Shown: piece after piece, positions 9,512 through 20,204 of the stretch | Layout: each line of letters begins with the position of its first letter | Position numbering within the stretch: position 1 is the stretch's first letter | Assembly (NCBI GenBank): GCA_022828085.1 | Contig: JAJEIY010000061.1 | Coordinates: 1 to 64,000 of the forward strand | DNA: 64,000 nt | Direction: 5' to 3' | From: Acidobacteriota bacterium | GTDB lineage: Bacteria; Acidobacteriota; Vicinamibacteria; Marinacidobacterales; Marinacidobacteraceae | Notes under the pieces: generated by a model | Told to the model about the DNA's origin: nothing | Database searches by the model: none | What the model saw: only the letters and a program-made list of their open reading frames with translations | Made by a program: the position numbers and the translations under genes

Positions 9512-10621
9512 CTATGCCCGGCGCTGCCGCGCAGCGGACGAACCCCTGCCGAGGAGCAGCGCCAGCGAGGCGAGCGCGGCGCGATCCGGGACCCGGGTGG
9601 TCTTCATCCGCAGGTCCATTTCGGCGAGCTGCCGGAGCATGGCCCGGAGTTCGGCGGGGCGGAAGCGACGGGCCGCGCGCTCAAGGTCGTCGGCGACCCG
9701 GCGGGGCACTCGCAGGACCTCGGTGAGGGGTTCGTCCCCACGGTGGGCCTGGGCCAACTGGATCTGGGTCACGAGCCGGTACAGCAGGGCCATGAGCGCC
9801 TGCGGCGACTCTCCATCCCGAAGCAGTGACTCGAGGGACGACAGCGCCGTCTCGGTGCGGCCCGCCTGCAGGGCATCCGTGAAACGAAACCGGTCCTGGA
9901 CGCTGCCGCCGCCGAGCACCTGCTCCATGTCCGCGAGCGTGACCTCCCCCCCCTGGTCCCCGGCGGCATAGACGGCGAGCTTTTCGATCTCGTTCACCTG
10001 CTGGCGCAGTTCCCGGCCGAACCGCTCGAAGAGCAGTTCCGCACCCTGCTCCGGCAGTTTGAGGCCGCGCTCGCGTGCGGTGCGGCGGATCCAGTGGGTC
10101 ATCCGGGCCGGAGGCGGCGCGTCGCAATCGAGCACCAGCGCCCCGCCGCCGGCGACGGCGTCGCCGAGCGACGACGCCAGCGCCTTCCAGTCCTTGCGCC
10201 TCCGGTCGGGGTTCCGCTCCCACTCGAGCGCGATGACCGCCCGCCCCGGCGGGTGATCGAGGAGTTCCAGGACGACACCGGAAAGCGCGGGGACCGCGGC
10301 GGGCGGCTGGGCGATCCGCAGGCCGTTCTCGATGAGAACGACGGGCGCTCCGCTGAACGAAACCGTGCGCGTGGCGCTCACCACCTGCTCGGCGCTCGCC
10401 GTCCGGCCGTCGAAGCGGCGGAGCCGGAAGGGCGCCGGCGGCTCCCCGAGATGGTGATCGGCCAGCTTCCGCAGTGTCCGCTGGCGGAGCCAGCTGTCCG
10501 CACCCCCGACGAGGTAGAAAACGCCCGCCTCGGGGGCCGGCAGCCGGTCGGCCATCTTCTCCGCCGGAACGGGCTTGAGCGCGGCGAACGTCTTGCCGAA
10601 CCCGATCTCGGCAAAGGCCAT
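9512..10621 (-). CDS. holA: DNA polymerase III delta subunit
   Basis: FYLVGGADSWLRQRTLRKL...; overlaps upstream lptE stop. Confidence 0.85.
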   Translation of the reverse strand: MAFAEIGFGKTFAALKPVPAEKMADRLPAPEAGVFYLVGGADSWLRQRTLRKLADHHLGEPPAPFRLRRFDGRTASAEQVVSATRTVSFSGAPVVLIENGLRIAQPPAAVPALSGVVLELLDHPPGRAVIALEWERNPDRRRKDWKALASSLGDAVAGGGALVLDCDAPPPARMTHWIRRTARERGLKLPEQGAELLFERFGRELRQQVNEIEKLAVYAAGDQGGEVTLADMEQVLGGGSVQDRFRFTDALQAGRTETALSSLESLLRDGESPQALMALLYRLVTQIQLAQAHRGDEPLTEVLRVPRRVADDLERAARRFRPAELRAMLRQLAEMDLRMKTTRVPDRAALASLALLLGRGSSAARQRRA

Positions 10622-11196
10622 CAGAACCCCTCGAGAATCGCCACCAGCAGGGAGTCCGCGAAAGCGCTGGCGATCCGCGAGAACGCGAGCCCCTCCCGGT
10701 CGAAGGCGGCATCGGGGTCGTCGCCGATCGAGAACTCGTCGCGCAGCGTGAACTCGTCCGACTCGAAGAGCACGACGTCGTTGACGACGTCCGTGAACTC
10801 CACGGTGGCGCGCACGATGATGAGATACGTGGAGGCCGCTCCCGTCGCCGGATCGAGTTGCGCCGGCGAGAAATCCACGCTCAGCACCGTGCCCCGCATC
10901 ACCGCTTCGGCCCCCTCCTCGGTTTCCTGGACCTCGTAGCGACCCCGCCGGTTGAACCCCTCGATGATCTGTTCCGTCATCCCCTCTTCGACCTCGGGGA
11001 AGGCGCTCTCGTTGTCGAAGGGGAGGATGGCCACCACCTGGATGTGACCCGGCAACCCGCCGCCGAGGCCGGCGAGCCGGTAGCCGCACCCGGCGGCAAC
11101 GCCGAGGAACAACAACCCGGACAGCAGCATCGCGGTCCATCTCCGGCCCGAGTTCCCGCCCGGCTCCCTCGAGGCGGCGCGGGCGGCGGGAATCAC
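10621..11196 (-). CDS. lptE: LptE/RlpB-like LPS-assembly lipoprotein
   Basis: Lipobox-like GVAAGCGYRLAG; HIQVVAILPFDNES; next to leuS/holA. Confidence 0.75.
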   Translation of the reverse strand: MIPAARAASREPGGNSGRRWTAMLLSGLLFLGVAAGCGYRLAGLGGGLPGHIQVVAILPFDNESAFPEVEEGMTEQIIEGFNRRGRYEVQETEEGAEAVMRGTVLSVDFSPAQLDPATGAASTYLIIVRATVEFTDVVNDVVLFESDEFTLRDEFSIGDDPDAAFDREGLAFSRIASAFADSLLVAILEGF

Positions 11197-13679
11197 GTCG
11201 GACGGGAGGCCACGAAGTTCACGAGACGGTCGGGCACCGTCACGATGCGGCGAACCTCGAGTCCCTCCAGGTGACGGCGGATCCCCGCGTTCTCCCGGGC
11301 CTGGTCGACGAGCACCTCGCGTTCGATTCCCGCCGGCACCTCGAGGCGGCCCCGCAGTTTTCCGTTCACCTGCAGCACGACGAGCACCTCTTCCTCCCGC
11401 GCGAGGTCCTCGTCAGATACCGGCCACGGGGCTTCCACCAGCATCGTCCCACCTCCCAGCCGCTCCCAGAGTTCCTCCGTGAGGTGCGGCGCCATGGGGT
11501 TGAGGAGCGAAATCACCGTCTCCGCCGCTTCGCGCACGGCCCGCCGGGAGGCCTCGCCGGCCGCCTCCGGCAGGCGATGCGAGAACGCGGAGGTCAGTTC
11601 CATGATGGCGGCAATGGCGGTATTGGGATGGATCCGCTCCTTGAGATCCCGGGTGACCCGCCGAATCGTCTGATGCGTCTTGCGGCGGAGCGCCACGTCC
11701 TCGGGCGCGAAGTCCTCGTCCCCCACCGGTAGCGGGGTGGAGGCCAGCCATTCCGCGTCCCCGGGAATCATTCGCTCCAGCCGTCTCAGGAAGCGCGCCG
11801 GCCCGGAGAGACGGGCGTCGGTCCAGTCCATCTCCTTTTCCGGCGGCGACTCGAAGAGGACGTACAGACGGATCGCGTCGGCCCCGTGCCGTTCCACCAC
11901 GGCGTCCGGATCCACGATGTTGCCCTTGCTCTTGGACATCTTGGCGCCGTCCTTGATGACCATCCCCTGGCTCAGTTGGCGGATCACCGGCTCATCGGTG
12001 GCGGCGAGCCCGAGGTCGCGCATCATCTTGGTCCAGAAGCGGCAGTAGATGAGGTGCAGGATGGCGTGCTCGACGCCGCCGATGTAGAGATCGATGGGGA
12101 ACCAGGCGCGCGCCTTCTCCGCGTCGAAAGGCGCCCCGGCGTTCTGCGGATCGAGGTAGCGGTAGAAGTACCAGGACGAATCCACGAAGGTGTCCATGGT
12201 GTCCGTCTCCCGGCGGGCGGCGGTTCCACAGCGCGGGCAGTCCACCCGAAGCCAGGACTCGATCCTGGAGAGCACGGACCCTCCCATGCCCGTGATCTCG
12301 ACGTCACGCGGCAACTCGACGGGGAGGTCGTCCTCGGACACCGGGACTTCGCCGCATTCCGCGCAATGGATCATCGGGATGGGGGTGCCCCAGTACCGCT
12401 GCCGGGAGATTCCCCAGTCGCGGAACCGCCAGGCGATCCTGGGCTCGCCGTAGCCGCCCTTGCGGGCGTGCTCCGCCATCGCGGTCTTCGCCTCCTCCGT
12501 GGGCAAGCCGCTGAACGGGCCGGAATCCACCACCGTGCCGTAGTCCACGAAGGCGCCGTCCGGCGCCGCCGTCGCGCCGCCGGAATCGTTCGGGATCACG
12601 ACCGTCCGGATCTCGATCCCGTAGGTCTTGGCGAACTCGTAGTCGCGCTCGTCGTGCGCCGGAACCGCCATGACGGCGCCCGTCCCGTACTCCATGAGCA
12701 CGTAGTCGGCGACGAAGACCGGAATCTCCTCGCCCGAGAAGGGATTCAGCGCCCGGAAGCCGGTGTTCACCCCGGTCTTTTCCGTCTCGCCGGTCGGATG
12801 GCTCTCACCGGGGTGCGCGGCGGCGGCGGCGCGGACATAGTCGGCCACCTCCGGATTCCGGGCCGCGATGGCCTCGGCCGCGGCATGACGGGGAGCGAGC
12901 ACCAGCGCGGTCGCGCCGTAGATGGTGTCCACCCGGGTGGTGAACACCGGGACGTCGCCGCCGTCTCCCAGCGCCGGGATCCGGAAACGGATCTCCGCGC
13001 CCTCCGAGCGCCCGATCCAGTTGCGCTGCAGCACCAGCACCTTGTGCGGCCAGCCGGGCATCCGCTCCATCTCGTCGAGCAGCTCGTCGGCGTAGTCGGT
13101 GATGCGCAGGAACCACTGGGGGAGTTCCCGCTCCTCGACCACCGCCTCGCAGCGCCAGCACGCTCCGGCCTCGACCTGTTCGTTGGCGAGCACGGTCTCG
13201 CAACCCGGACACCAGTTGACGGTGCCGTTTTTCCGGTAGGCGAGCCCGCGCTCCCACATCTTCAGGAAGAACCACTGGTTCCACCGGTAGTAGGACGAAT
13301 CGCAGGTGGCGAACTCGCGCTCCCAGTCGTAGCTGAACCCGAGCCGCCGGAGCTGGCGCCGCATATGGTCGATGTTCTGGGTGGTCCAGTCGGCCGGGTG
13401 GGCTCCCCGCTGGAGCGCCGCGTTCTCGGCCGGCAGGCCGAGGGCGTCCCACCCGATGGGATGCATCACGGTGAAACCGTTGCGCCGGTAGAAGCGGGCG
13501 ACGACGTCGCCGATCGAGTAGTTCCGCACGTGGCCCATGTGGATGCGTCCGGACGGATACGGCAGCATCTCGAGGCAGTAGTAGCGCGGCCCGTCCGGCA
13601 GGTCCGGCGTCCGGAAGGAGCCCTCCCGCTCCCAGCGTTCCTGCCACTTCGTTTCGACGCGTTCGTGGAAAGTGCTCAT
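11193..13679 (-). CDS. leuS: Leucyl-tRNA synthetase
   Basis: MLPYPSGRIHMGHVRNYSIGD; KMSKSKGNIVDPD. Confidence 0.98.
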   Translation of the reverse strand: MSTFHERVETKWQERWEREGSFRTPDLPDGPRYYCLEMLPYPSGRIHMGHVRNYSIGDVVARFYRRNGFTVMHPIGWDALGLPAENAALQRGAHPADWTTQNIDHMRRQLRRLGFSYDWEREFATCDSSYYRWNQWFFLKMWERGLAYRKNGTVNWCPGCETVLANEQVEAGACWRCEAVVEERELPQWFLRITDYADELLDEMERMPGWPHKVLVLQRNWIGRSEGAEIRFRIPALGDGGDVPVFTTRVDTIYGATALVLAPRHAAAEAIAARNPEVADYVRAAAAAHPGESHPTGETEKTGVNTGFRALNPFSGEEIPVFVADYVLMEYGTGAVMAVPAHDERDYEFAKTYGIEIRTVVIPNDSGGATAAPDGAFVDYGTVVDSGPFSGLPTEEAKTAMAEHARKGGYGEPRIAWRFRDWGISRQRYWGTPIPMIHCAECGEVPVSEDDLPVELPRDVEITGMGGSVLSRIESWLRVDCPRCGTAARRETDTMDTFVDSSWYFYRYLDPQNAGAPFDAEKARAWFPIDLYIGGVEHAILHLIYCRFWTKMMRDLGLAATDEPVIRQLSQGMVIKDGAKMSKSKGNIVDPDAVVERHGADAIRLYVLFESPPEKEMDWTDARLSGPARFLRRLERMIPGDAEWLASTPLPVGDEDFAPEDVALRRKTHQTIRRVTRDLKERIHPNTAIAAIMELTSAFSHRLPEAAGEASRRAVREAAETVISLLNPMAPHLTEELWERLGGGTMLVEAPWPVSDEDLAREEEVLVVLQVNGKLRGRLEVPAGIEREVLVDQARENAGIRRHLEGLEVRRIVTVPDRLVNFVASRPT

Positions 13680-13729
13680 CGTTCGTCGCGCGCGGAGTCT
13701 AGTCGAGCCTCCGGCCGGACTCGGGCGGC

Positions 13730-14821
13730 TCAGGGAGTGGAGCCGACCCGCTGAAGCGCCTTCAGCAGCATGGAGCCGGAGGGAATCCGATCGAGGTCCT
13801 GCGGGTCCACGAACCGGCCGCCGGGAACGATCCCGCCGGGAGCCGGATCCGCGAGCTCGGCCTCGAAGGGCACCACCTCGATCCTTCGGTTCATCACGGT
13901 GTGCCGGAACCCGGCCAGCTCTCGCCCGGGCTGCAGACGGATCCCGTAGCGCGTGGTCGCCTCACGGACGAGCGCCGCTTCCGCCGACTCATCGCTCCGG
14001 TACTCGCCGCACGGCAACTCGTAGAGGCCCCGCATGGGGCTTTCGCTACGGCGAAACACCAGAATCCGGCCCTCTCCGTCCCGCACGACGGCCACCGCCA
14101 GGCGCACGGAGACCGCCGGTGGACGCGGCGGACGCTCGGGGAACTCCGTTTGCCGCCCCGCCACCCGCGACCAGCAGAACTCGCGGACCGGACACCGGCC
14201 GCAGCGGGGAACGGCCGGAGCGCAGACCGTCGCGCCGAGCTCCATCAGCGCCTGGTTCCAGCCGCCCGGGTCCCGGGCCCCGTCCGCTTCCATCAGCCGG
14301 TCGGCCAGCTCCCGGATGCGCCCCTCGAACGGCGCCCGTCCCCGGAACCCCTCGACCATGAACAGCCGGGACAACACGCGGCGCACGTTTCCGTCCACCG
14401 CGGCGGCCGGTACGCCGAAGGCGATCGAGGCGATCGCCGCCGCGGTGTAGTCACCAACCCCCGGAAGCCTCCGCAGTGACCCGGCGGTCCGGGGAACCCC
14501 CCGGCCTTCCGCAGCCAGTTGCCGCGCGGCCCGGTGGAGCGCCCGGGCGCGGCCGTAGTAGCCGAGGCCGGCCCAGGCGGCCAGCACCTCGTCCTCGGAG
14601 GCGTCAGCCAGCGTCCCGGGATCGGGGAAGCGGGCGACGAAGTCCTCGTAGCGCGGCAGCATGGCTTCCACGCGGGTCTGCTGGAGCATCACCTCCGACA
14701 CCCAGACGCGCCAGGCATCGGGGGATTCGCGAAACGGCAGCGGGCGCTTGTTCTTCCGGAACCACGCGAGCAGGGTGCGGCGCAGCAGGCGGAACGGGGA
14801 GACTCGGGGAGTCTCGGTCAT
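13730..14821 (-). CDS. mutY: A/G-specific adenine glycosylase
   Basis: VSEVMLQQTRVEAMLPRYEDFV; LPGVGDYTAAAI; FeS Cys cluster; NUDIX-like C-term. Confidence 0.93.
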   Translation of the reverse strand: MTETPRVSPFRLLRRTLLAWFRKNKRPLPFRESPDAWRVWVSEVMLQQTRVEAMLPRYEDFVARFPDPGTLADASEDEVLAAWAGLGYYGRARALHRAARQLAAEGRGVPRTAGSLRRLPGVGDYTAAAIASIAFGVPAAAVDGNVRRVLSRLFMVEGFRGRAPFEGRIRELADRLMEADGARDPGGWNQALMELGATVCAPAVPRCGRCPVREFCWSRVAGRQTEFPERPPRPPAVSVRLAVAVVRDGEGRILVFRRSESPMRGLYELPCGEYRSDESAEAALVREATTRYGIRLQPGRELAGFRHTVMNRRIEVVPFEAELADPAPGGIVPGGRFVDPQDLDRIPSGSMLLKALQRVGSTP

Positions 14822-14842
14822 GTGGACGGGGCGCGCGGCGCC

Positions 14843-15856
14843 CTAGAGAAGTTCGTGCGCGATCTGCTGGTAGTAGCCGACGGCGTCCACCAGGTCGCTC
14901 TTCAGCACGTGTTCGTGAGCCGTGTGCGCGTCGTGGATGCTCCCCGGGCCGATGAGGAGCGGCGTACCCCAGGAAGGCATGAACGGGATGTCGGTGGAAT
15001 ACGACATCGGGGCCACCGCGAAGCCGGGGAGCGTCCGGCAGAAGACCGCGTCATTCTGGCCGACGTGTTCGAAACCGAGGTTGTCGTCGGCGGCCAGGAT
15101 CGCTTCGAGGCGGCGCCGCGCCGGTTCGGCCTCCCCGACGAGCCGCCAGTAGAGGGTGGCCTCGGCGGAAGGAGCGAGCACGTTCCCCGCGACCCCGCCC
15201 GAGATGACTCCCACGTTCAGGGTCGCCGCGCCGAGCACCTCGCTCTTTCCCCAGTCGAGCGACTGGAGGTGGGCGATGGTCGCGAGCAGGCGATGGACCG
15301 CGGAGTCTCCCGCCTCGGGATACGCGGAATGGGCCGCCTTCCCGCGCGCCCGGATCCGGACCCGGAGGGTGCCCTTGTGGCCGCTCGCCATGAGCCCCTC
15401 GGTGGGCTCGCCGCAGACCAGATGGACTCCTTCCGCCGGGCCGCCCGGGCCCCGCGCTTCGAGGTGGATGGCGCCCGCGCTGTCCACTTCCTCGCCGACC
15501 GTGAAGGCCATCCCGAAGCCGGAGATCCCGTCCTCCCGCAGACGGCGGGCCGCGAAGAGCATCGCCGCCAGGATGCCCTTGGCGTCGCAGGAACCCCGCC
15601 CGGCGATGTGCGTCGCCGTTTCGCTGGAAGGGAAGAAGGGAGGCACCGTGTCCAGGTGAGTGCAGTACCAGAGGCGGGTCGGACCTTGCCCGGCGCGCGC
15701 GATCAGGTTCGGCCGGCCCGGGGCGGCCTCGTCGCACTCGACGTGGAGTCCGATGGCCTCGAGGTCCGCAGCGACGCGTTCGGCGACGGCGCCCTCGTCG
15801 CCCGTCACCGACGGGATGTCCACGATCTCGCGCAGGTACCGGAAGAGGTCGTCCAT
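14843..15856 (-). CDS. M20-family metallopeptidase (acetylornithine/succinyl-DAP deacylase type)
   Basis: CTHLDTVPPFF, GRGSCDAKGILAAML, TVGEEVDSAGA. Confidence 0.85.
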   Translation of the reverse strand: MDDLFRYLREIVDIPSVTGDEGAVAERVAADLEAIGLHVECDEAAPGRPNLIARAGQGPTRLWYCTHLDTVPPFFPSSETATHIAGRGSCDAKGILAAMLFAARRLREDGISGFGMAFTVGEEVDSAGAIHLEARGPGGPAEGVHLVCGEPTEGLMASGHKGTLRVRIRARGKAAHSAYPEAGDSAVHRLLATIAHLQSLDWGKSEVLGAATLNVGVISGGVAGNVLAPSAEATLYWRLVGEAEPARRRLEAILAADDNLGFEHVGQNDAVFCRTLPGFAVAPMSYSTDIPFMPSWGTPLLIGPGSIHDAHTAHEHVLKSDLVDAVGYYQQIAHELL

Positions 15857-15863
15857 GGGGCCC

Positions 15864-17111
15864 TCAGCCCGCGTCCGGATGCCGGAACAGCAGGGACACG
15901 TTCGTGCCGCCGAACCCGAACGAGTTGGAAAGCACGCTCCTCACCGTCGCGGGCCGGGCGGTGTTGGGGACGTTGTCCAGATCGCAGTCGGGGTCCGGGG
16001 TCTCGTAGTTGATCGTCGGAGGCAGCGTCTGGTGGCGCAGCGTCAAGCAGGAAATGCCGGCCTCGAGCCCTCCGGCGCCGCCGAGCAGGTGCCCGGTCAT
16101 CGATTTCGTGGAACTCACCGCGAGCCGGTCGGCGTGCCCGCCGAACACCCGCCGGATCGCGGCCGTCTCGATGCGGTCGTTCAGGGGCGTGGAGGTGCCG
16201 TGCGCGTTCACCGCATCCACGTCCTCGGGCGAAGCTCCGGCTTCGGTGAGCGCCGCCTGCATCACCCGGACCGCGCCGTTCCCGTCCTCCGCCGGCGCGG
16301 TGATGTGGAAGGCGTCGCCGCTCATGCCGTAGCCGAGCACTTCCGCGTAGAGCGTGGCGCCCCGGGCCAGCGCTTCCTCGCGCTCCTCCAGGACGAGGAT
16401 GCCCGCTCCCTCCCCGACCACGAAGCCGTCCCGGTCCCGGTCGAACGGGCGCGACGCGCGCTCGGGCTCGTCATTGCGCGTGGAGAGGGCCTTCATCGAC
16501 GCGAATCCGCCGATGCACATCGGTGTGATGGTCGCCTCCGCTCCACCGGCGACCACGGCGTCGGCGTGTCCGTGGCGGATGAGGCGGAAGGCCTCTCCCA
16601 CCGCGTGAGCGCCGGCGGAACACGCCGTGGCCATGGCTGAGTTGGGTCCCCGGGCGCCCAGTCGGATCGACACCCAGCCAGCGGCCAGGTTCACCACCAT
16701 CGCCGGTACGAAGAAGGGAGAGATGCGGCGCGGCCCCTTCTCGAGCAGCTTGCGGTGCTCCCGCTCGATCGTCTCGAAACCGCCGATTCCCGAGGAAATG
16801 ACCACCCCGACGCGATCGGGGTTTGCTAGCGGAGTCTTCAGGCCGGCGTCTTCGGCCGCGAACAGCGAGGCCGCGAGCGCGTACTGGATGAAGGTGTCCA
16901 TCTTCCGGGCGTCGCGCCGGTCCGCGTAGTCGAGCGGATCGAAGCCCTTGACCTCGCACGCGATCCGCGAAGAGAAGTCGGAGGCGTCGAAACGCGTGAT
17001 GTGCCCCGCGCCCGAGCGGCCCGCAACCAGCCCCTGCCAGGTCTCGGAAGTTCCGATACCCAGGGGAGACACGAGTCCCACTCCGGTAACGACAACCCGC
17101 CTGGGAGTCAT
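15864..17111 (-). CDS. fabF: 3-oxoacyl-ACP synthase II
   Basis: [47 protein letters not shown]. Confidence 0.96.
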   Translation of the reverse strand: MTPRRVVVTGVGLVSPLGIGTSETWQGLVAGRSGAGHITRFDASDFSSRIACEVKGFDPLDYADRRDARKMDTFIQYALAASLFAAEDAGLKTPLANPDRVGVVISSGIGGFETIEREHRKLLEKGPRRISPFFVPAMVVNLAAGWVSIRLGARGPNSAMATACSAGAHAVGEAFRLIRHGHADAVVAGGAEATITPMCIGGFASMKALSTRNDEPERASRPFDRDRDGFVVGEGAGILVLEEREEALARGATLYAEVLGYGMSGDAFHITAPAEDGNGAVRVMQAALTEAGASPEDVDAVNAHGTSTPLNDRIETAAIRRVFGGHADRLAVSSTKSMTGHLLGGAGGLEAGISCLTLRHQTLPPTINYETPDPDCDLDNVPNTARPATVRSVLSNSFGFGGTNVSLLFRHPDAG

Positions 17112-17207
17112 GAGTCCTCCAGTGTCCGCGGCAAGCCGGTCAGCGGCGCTCTCGCGTACCCGTGGGTCTGGCGGCGTCGGCCTCGGGGGACCGGGACCGG
17201 GCGCCGT

Positions 17208-17489
17208 TCAGTTGATGCGCTGCTCGATGAACGCCACTGCATCGCCGACCGTCTGGATCCGTTCCGCCTGGTCCTCCGAGATGTCGATCCCGAACTGTTC
17301 CTCGAGCGCCATCATCAGCTCGACCATGTCCAGCGAATCGGCGCTCAGGTCGCCGACGAAGGTCGCCTCCGGCGTGACCTCGTCGGGAGACACGGAAAGC
17401 TGTTCACAGATGAGTTCCCGGACGCGCTCGTCCACCGGGAGCTCTTCCGGCTCCGGAGCGCCTTCCGCTTCCTTGGCTTTGTCGGGCAT
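17208..17489 (-). CDS. acpP: Acyl carrier protein
   Basis: [27 protein letters not shown]. Confidence 0.95.
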   Translation of the reverse strand: MPDKAKEAEGAPEPEELPVDERVRELICEQLSVSPDEVTPEATFVGDLSADSLDMVELMMALEEQFGIDISEDQAERIQTVGDAVAFIEQRIN

Positions 17490-17548
17490 TGGTCTTTACT
17501 CCTGTCTCTTGCTCTTCCGCGCCTGCCGGATGATCCGGCGGCGCGAGG

Positions 17549-18319
17549 CTAAAGCGCGAGTCCTCCGGTTACTTCGAGAACCGCGCCGGTGATGTAACTC
17601 GCCTCGGCCGAAGCGAGGAAGGCGACCGCGGCGGCCACTTCTTCCGGCGATCCGGAACGTCCCATGGCGATGGCGCTTCCGAGCTGGGACCGCGCCGCCT
17701 CGGGCAACCCCCGTGTCATGTCGGTCTCCACGAGCCCCGGAGCCACCGCGTTCACGGTGATGTTCCGGCGCGCCAGTTCCTTCGCCAGCGCCTTCGTGAA
17801 ACCGACGATGCCGGCCTTGGAAGTCGCGTAGGCAGTCTGACCAGGATTGCCGCGGAGCCCAACGATGGAACTGAGGTTGACGATGCGGCCGTAGCGAGCG
17901 CGCATCATAGGCCGGACGGCGGCCTGGCAGCAAGCGTGCAGGCCGTCCAGATTGGTGGCCATGACCTCGCGCCAGGCGTCCGCCGACTGGCGCGCGAGCA
18001 GGCCATCGCGGGAAACTCCGGCGTTGTTGACGAGAATCTGCAAGCCGCCGTCCGCGCTGGCCGCCGCCACGCAGCGTTTGACCGATTCGTGATCGGTGAG
18101 GTCGAGCGCCAGCCCGCGCACCCGGCCGCGGCCGGCGTCGAGTTCTTCGGCAGCGGCTTCGGCGCGGGACCCGTCGGTGCCGGTCAGGAACACCGCCGCC
18201 CCCTCGTCGGCGAGCCGGGCGGCGATCGCGTGGCCGATCCCGCGGGTGCCGCCGGTAACGAGCGCGGTCTGCTCCTCGAACCGCATCCCGCGGGGATCCC
18301 GGGCCGCGGAAACCATCAT
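17549..18319 (-). CDS. fabG: 3-oxoacyl-ACP reductase
   Basis: ALVTGGTRGIGHAIA; YATSKAGIVGFTKALAKELARRNITVN. Confidence 0.94.
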   Translation of the reverse strand: MMVSAARDPRGMRFEEQTALVTGGTRGIGHAIAARLADEGAAVFLTGTDGSRAEAAAEELDAGRGRVRGLALDLTDHESVKRCVAAASADGGLQILVNNAGVSRDGLLARQSADAWREVMATNLDGLHACCQAAVRPMMRARYGRIVNLSSIVGLRGNPGQTAYATSKAGIVGFTKALAKELARRNITVNAVAPGLVETDMTRGLPEAARSQLGSAIAMGRSGSPEEVAAAVAFLASAEASYITGAVLEVTGGLAL

Positions 18320-19272
18320 GCGCTGGCCACAGGTTCCGGCAGGAACTCCTGAAGTCGTTCGACGCCGTCCGGATCGGACACTGCGAACGCGGAGGCATCC
18401 GGCAGCACCTTGCGGACCATTCCGGTCAGCACCCTGCCCTGACCGATCTCGACGAAAGCGCTGGCGCCCGCCGCCCCCATCCCCCGGAGCGTCTCCTCCC
18501 AGCGGACCGGCGAAGCCACCTGGCGGCGCAGCGCCTCCCGCGCCTGGGCGCCGGTACGGACAGGAGCCGCGTCCGCGTTCGTCCAGAGAGGCGCCGCGAG
18601 GTCGCGGAAGGGGATGGCGTCGAGTTCCGCCGAAAGGCGTGCCGCCGCCGGTTCCATCAGCCGGGTGTGGAACGGCGCGCTCACCGGGAGCGGGAGCACG
18701 CGCCGGGCGCCCCGCGCCTTCAGCTCCTCCCCGGCCGCGGACACCGCCGCGGTGTGGCCGCCGATGACCACCTGACCCCCGCCGTTGAAGTTCGCCGGTT
18801 CCACCAGGCCCTCACCGCGGCCGGTCACCTCCGAAGCGACCTCCGCCACGGTCTCCGCGGACAGCCCGAGAACCGCGGCCATCGCGCCCTCCCCTTCGGG
18901 CACCGCCTCCTGCATGAACTCGGCGCGGCGCCTGGTGAGCCGCAACGCGTCCGCGAACGAAAGGCCTCCCAGCGCGACCAGCGCCGAGTACTCGCCCAGG
19001 CTGTGCCCGGCAGCCATGTCCGGGCCCGCTCCGCGCACCGCGACCGCGCGCCAGGCCGCGTAGCTGACGGTGAGCATTGCGGGCTGGGTGTTCCGGGTGC
19101 GCCGGAGATCCTCCTCCGGTCCTTCGAAGCAGAGGGTCGAGAGCGATTCCCCGAGAACGTCGTCCGCCTCTTCGAAGACCGCTCGCGACTCCGGGAAGGC
19201 GTCGCGAAGCGCCCGGCCCATACCGGGCCGCTGCGAACCCTGGCCGGGGAAGAGGAAGGCGGTCCTGCTCAC
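18316..19272 (-). CDS. fabD: Malonyl CoA-ACP transacylase
   Basis: FLFPGQGSQRPGMGRAL; GHSLGEYSAL. Confidence 0.96.
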   Translation of the reverse strand: MSRTAFLFPGQGSQRPGMGRALRDAFPESRAVFEEADDVLGESLSTLCFEGPEEDLRRTRNTQPAMLTVSYAAWRAVAVRGAGPDMAAGHSLGEYSALVALGGLSFADALRLTRRRAEFMQEAVPEGEGAMAAVLGLSAETVAEVASEVTGRGEGLVEPANFNGGGQVVIGGHTAAVSAAGEELKARGARRVLPLPVSAPFHTRLMEPAAARLSAELDAIPFRDLAAPLWTNADAAPVRTGAQAREALRRQVASPVRWEETLRGMGAAGASAFVEIGQGRVLTGMVRKVLPDASAFAVSDPDGVERLQEFLPEPVASA

Positions 19273-19451
19273 GCGTTGTCTACGTCAATGACTTTCTTGC
19301 CCTTGTAGTGGCCGCAGTGCGGGCAGACCACGTGGGGCCGGATGTGGCGGTTGCATTCGGTGCAGATCGAGAGGCCCGGCGGCTTCAGGCTGTCGTGCGA
19401 ACGCCGGTTGTTCCGGCGGCCGCGGGAGTGCCGCCTCTTGGGTTGTGGCAT
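19269..19451 (-). CDS. rpmF: 50S ribosomal protein L32
   Basis: MPQPKRRHSRGRRNNRRSHDSL; C-x2-C...C-x2-C. Confidence 0.95.
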   Translation of the reverse strand: MPQPKRRHSRGRRNNRRSHDSLKPPGLSICTECNRHIRPHVVCPHCGHYKGKKVIDVDNA

Positions 19452-19531
19452 TTCGATTCTCCTGTCAGTTCACTGGAGGAATGGTGTTGTCGGCCGGCCG
19501 CGCGCCGGCGCGGGTCGCTGTGCGCGCCTGA

Positions 19532-20116
19532 CTATCCCGGAGTCTGCGTGAACCCCGCCAGGTCGCGGAGCGCGCCGAGCCCGCTTCGGTCGGAACGGCC
19601 GGTATTCTCGTCACAACCGCACCGGGGGCGGCGGTTGCGGTCGGCTCCGCAGGAACTGCAGAGCCCGAGGCAATCGGAGGAACACAGCGGTTTCGCCGGC
19701 AGGGCCAGGTGAAGCTGCTCCCAGACCGTCTCGGCCAGTTCAAGGCGGTCTTCGTCGTAGAAGGACACATTCATGTCGGAGGCCTCGAGAGCGCGCTCAC
19801 CGCCTCCCAGGGCAGCCGACTCGGCGACCCGGGGCAGGTACACGAGATCAAGCGCCTCGTCCACGGGAAGCGGCACGGGACCGAGGCAGCGGACACATTC
19901 GAGCCGCAACTCCCCTCCGAGATGCGCCCGCAGCCGAAAGCCGTCACGCTCCAGGCGATCGATCCGGCCGTCCAGCCGGAGACCGCCCACGATCTCGAAC
20001 TCCGCTTCCGCGAATCCGAAGACCTCCCGCGCACCGGAAACGGCGACGCGGGCGCCGTGCGAAGGCACCGCGGCCAGGTTGACGCTCAGGGCGGAGGGAT
20101 CGTGGGGTGCGGACAA
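19532..20116 (-). CDS. DUF177/YceD family protein
   Basis: LRLECVRCLGPVPLPVDEAL; upstream of rpmF. Confidence 0.8.
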   Translation of the reverse strand: MSAPHDPSALSVNLAAVPSHGARVAVSGAREVFGFAEAEFEIVGGLRLDGRIDRLERDGFRLRAHLGGELRLECVRCLGPVPLPVDEALDLVYLPRVAESAALGGGERALEASDMNVSFYDEDRLELAETVWEQLHLALPAKPLCSSDCLGLCSSCGADRNRRPRCGCDENTGRSDRSGLGALRDLAGFTQTPG

Positions 20117-20204
20117 GGGCGCCGCATTCTACCGTCTGGGAGGGTCCCGGCCGGGGCGCGCCGGAGGGGGCACGGATGGGCCGCACCGCGTAAAATCGCC
20201 GGCC

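Noticed and set aside
11886-13754. 622-aa plus-strand ORF
   Set aside because: Antisense shadow of leuS
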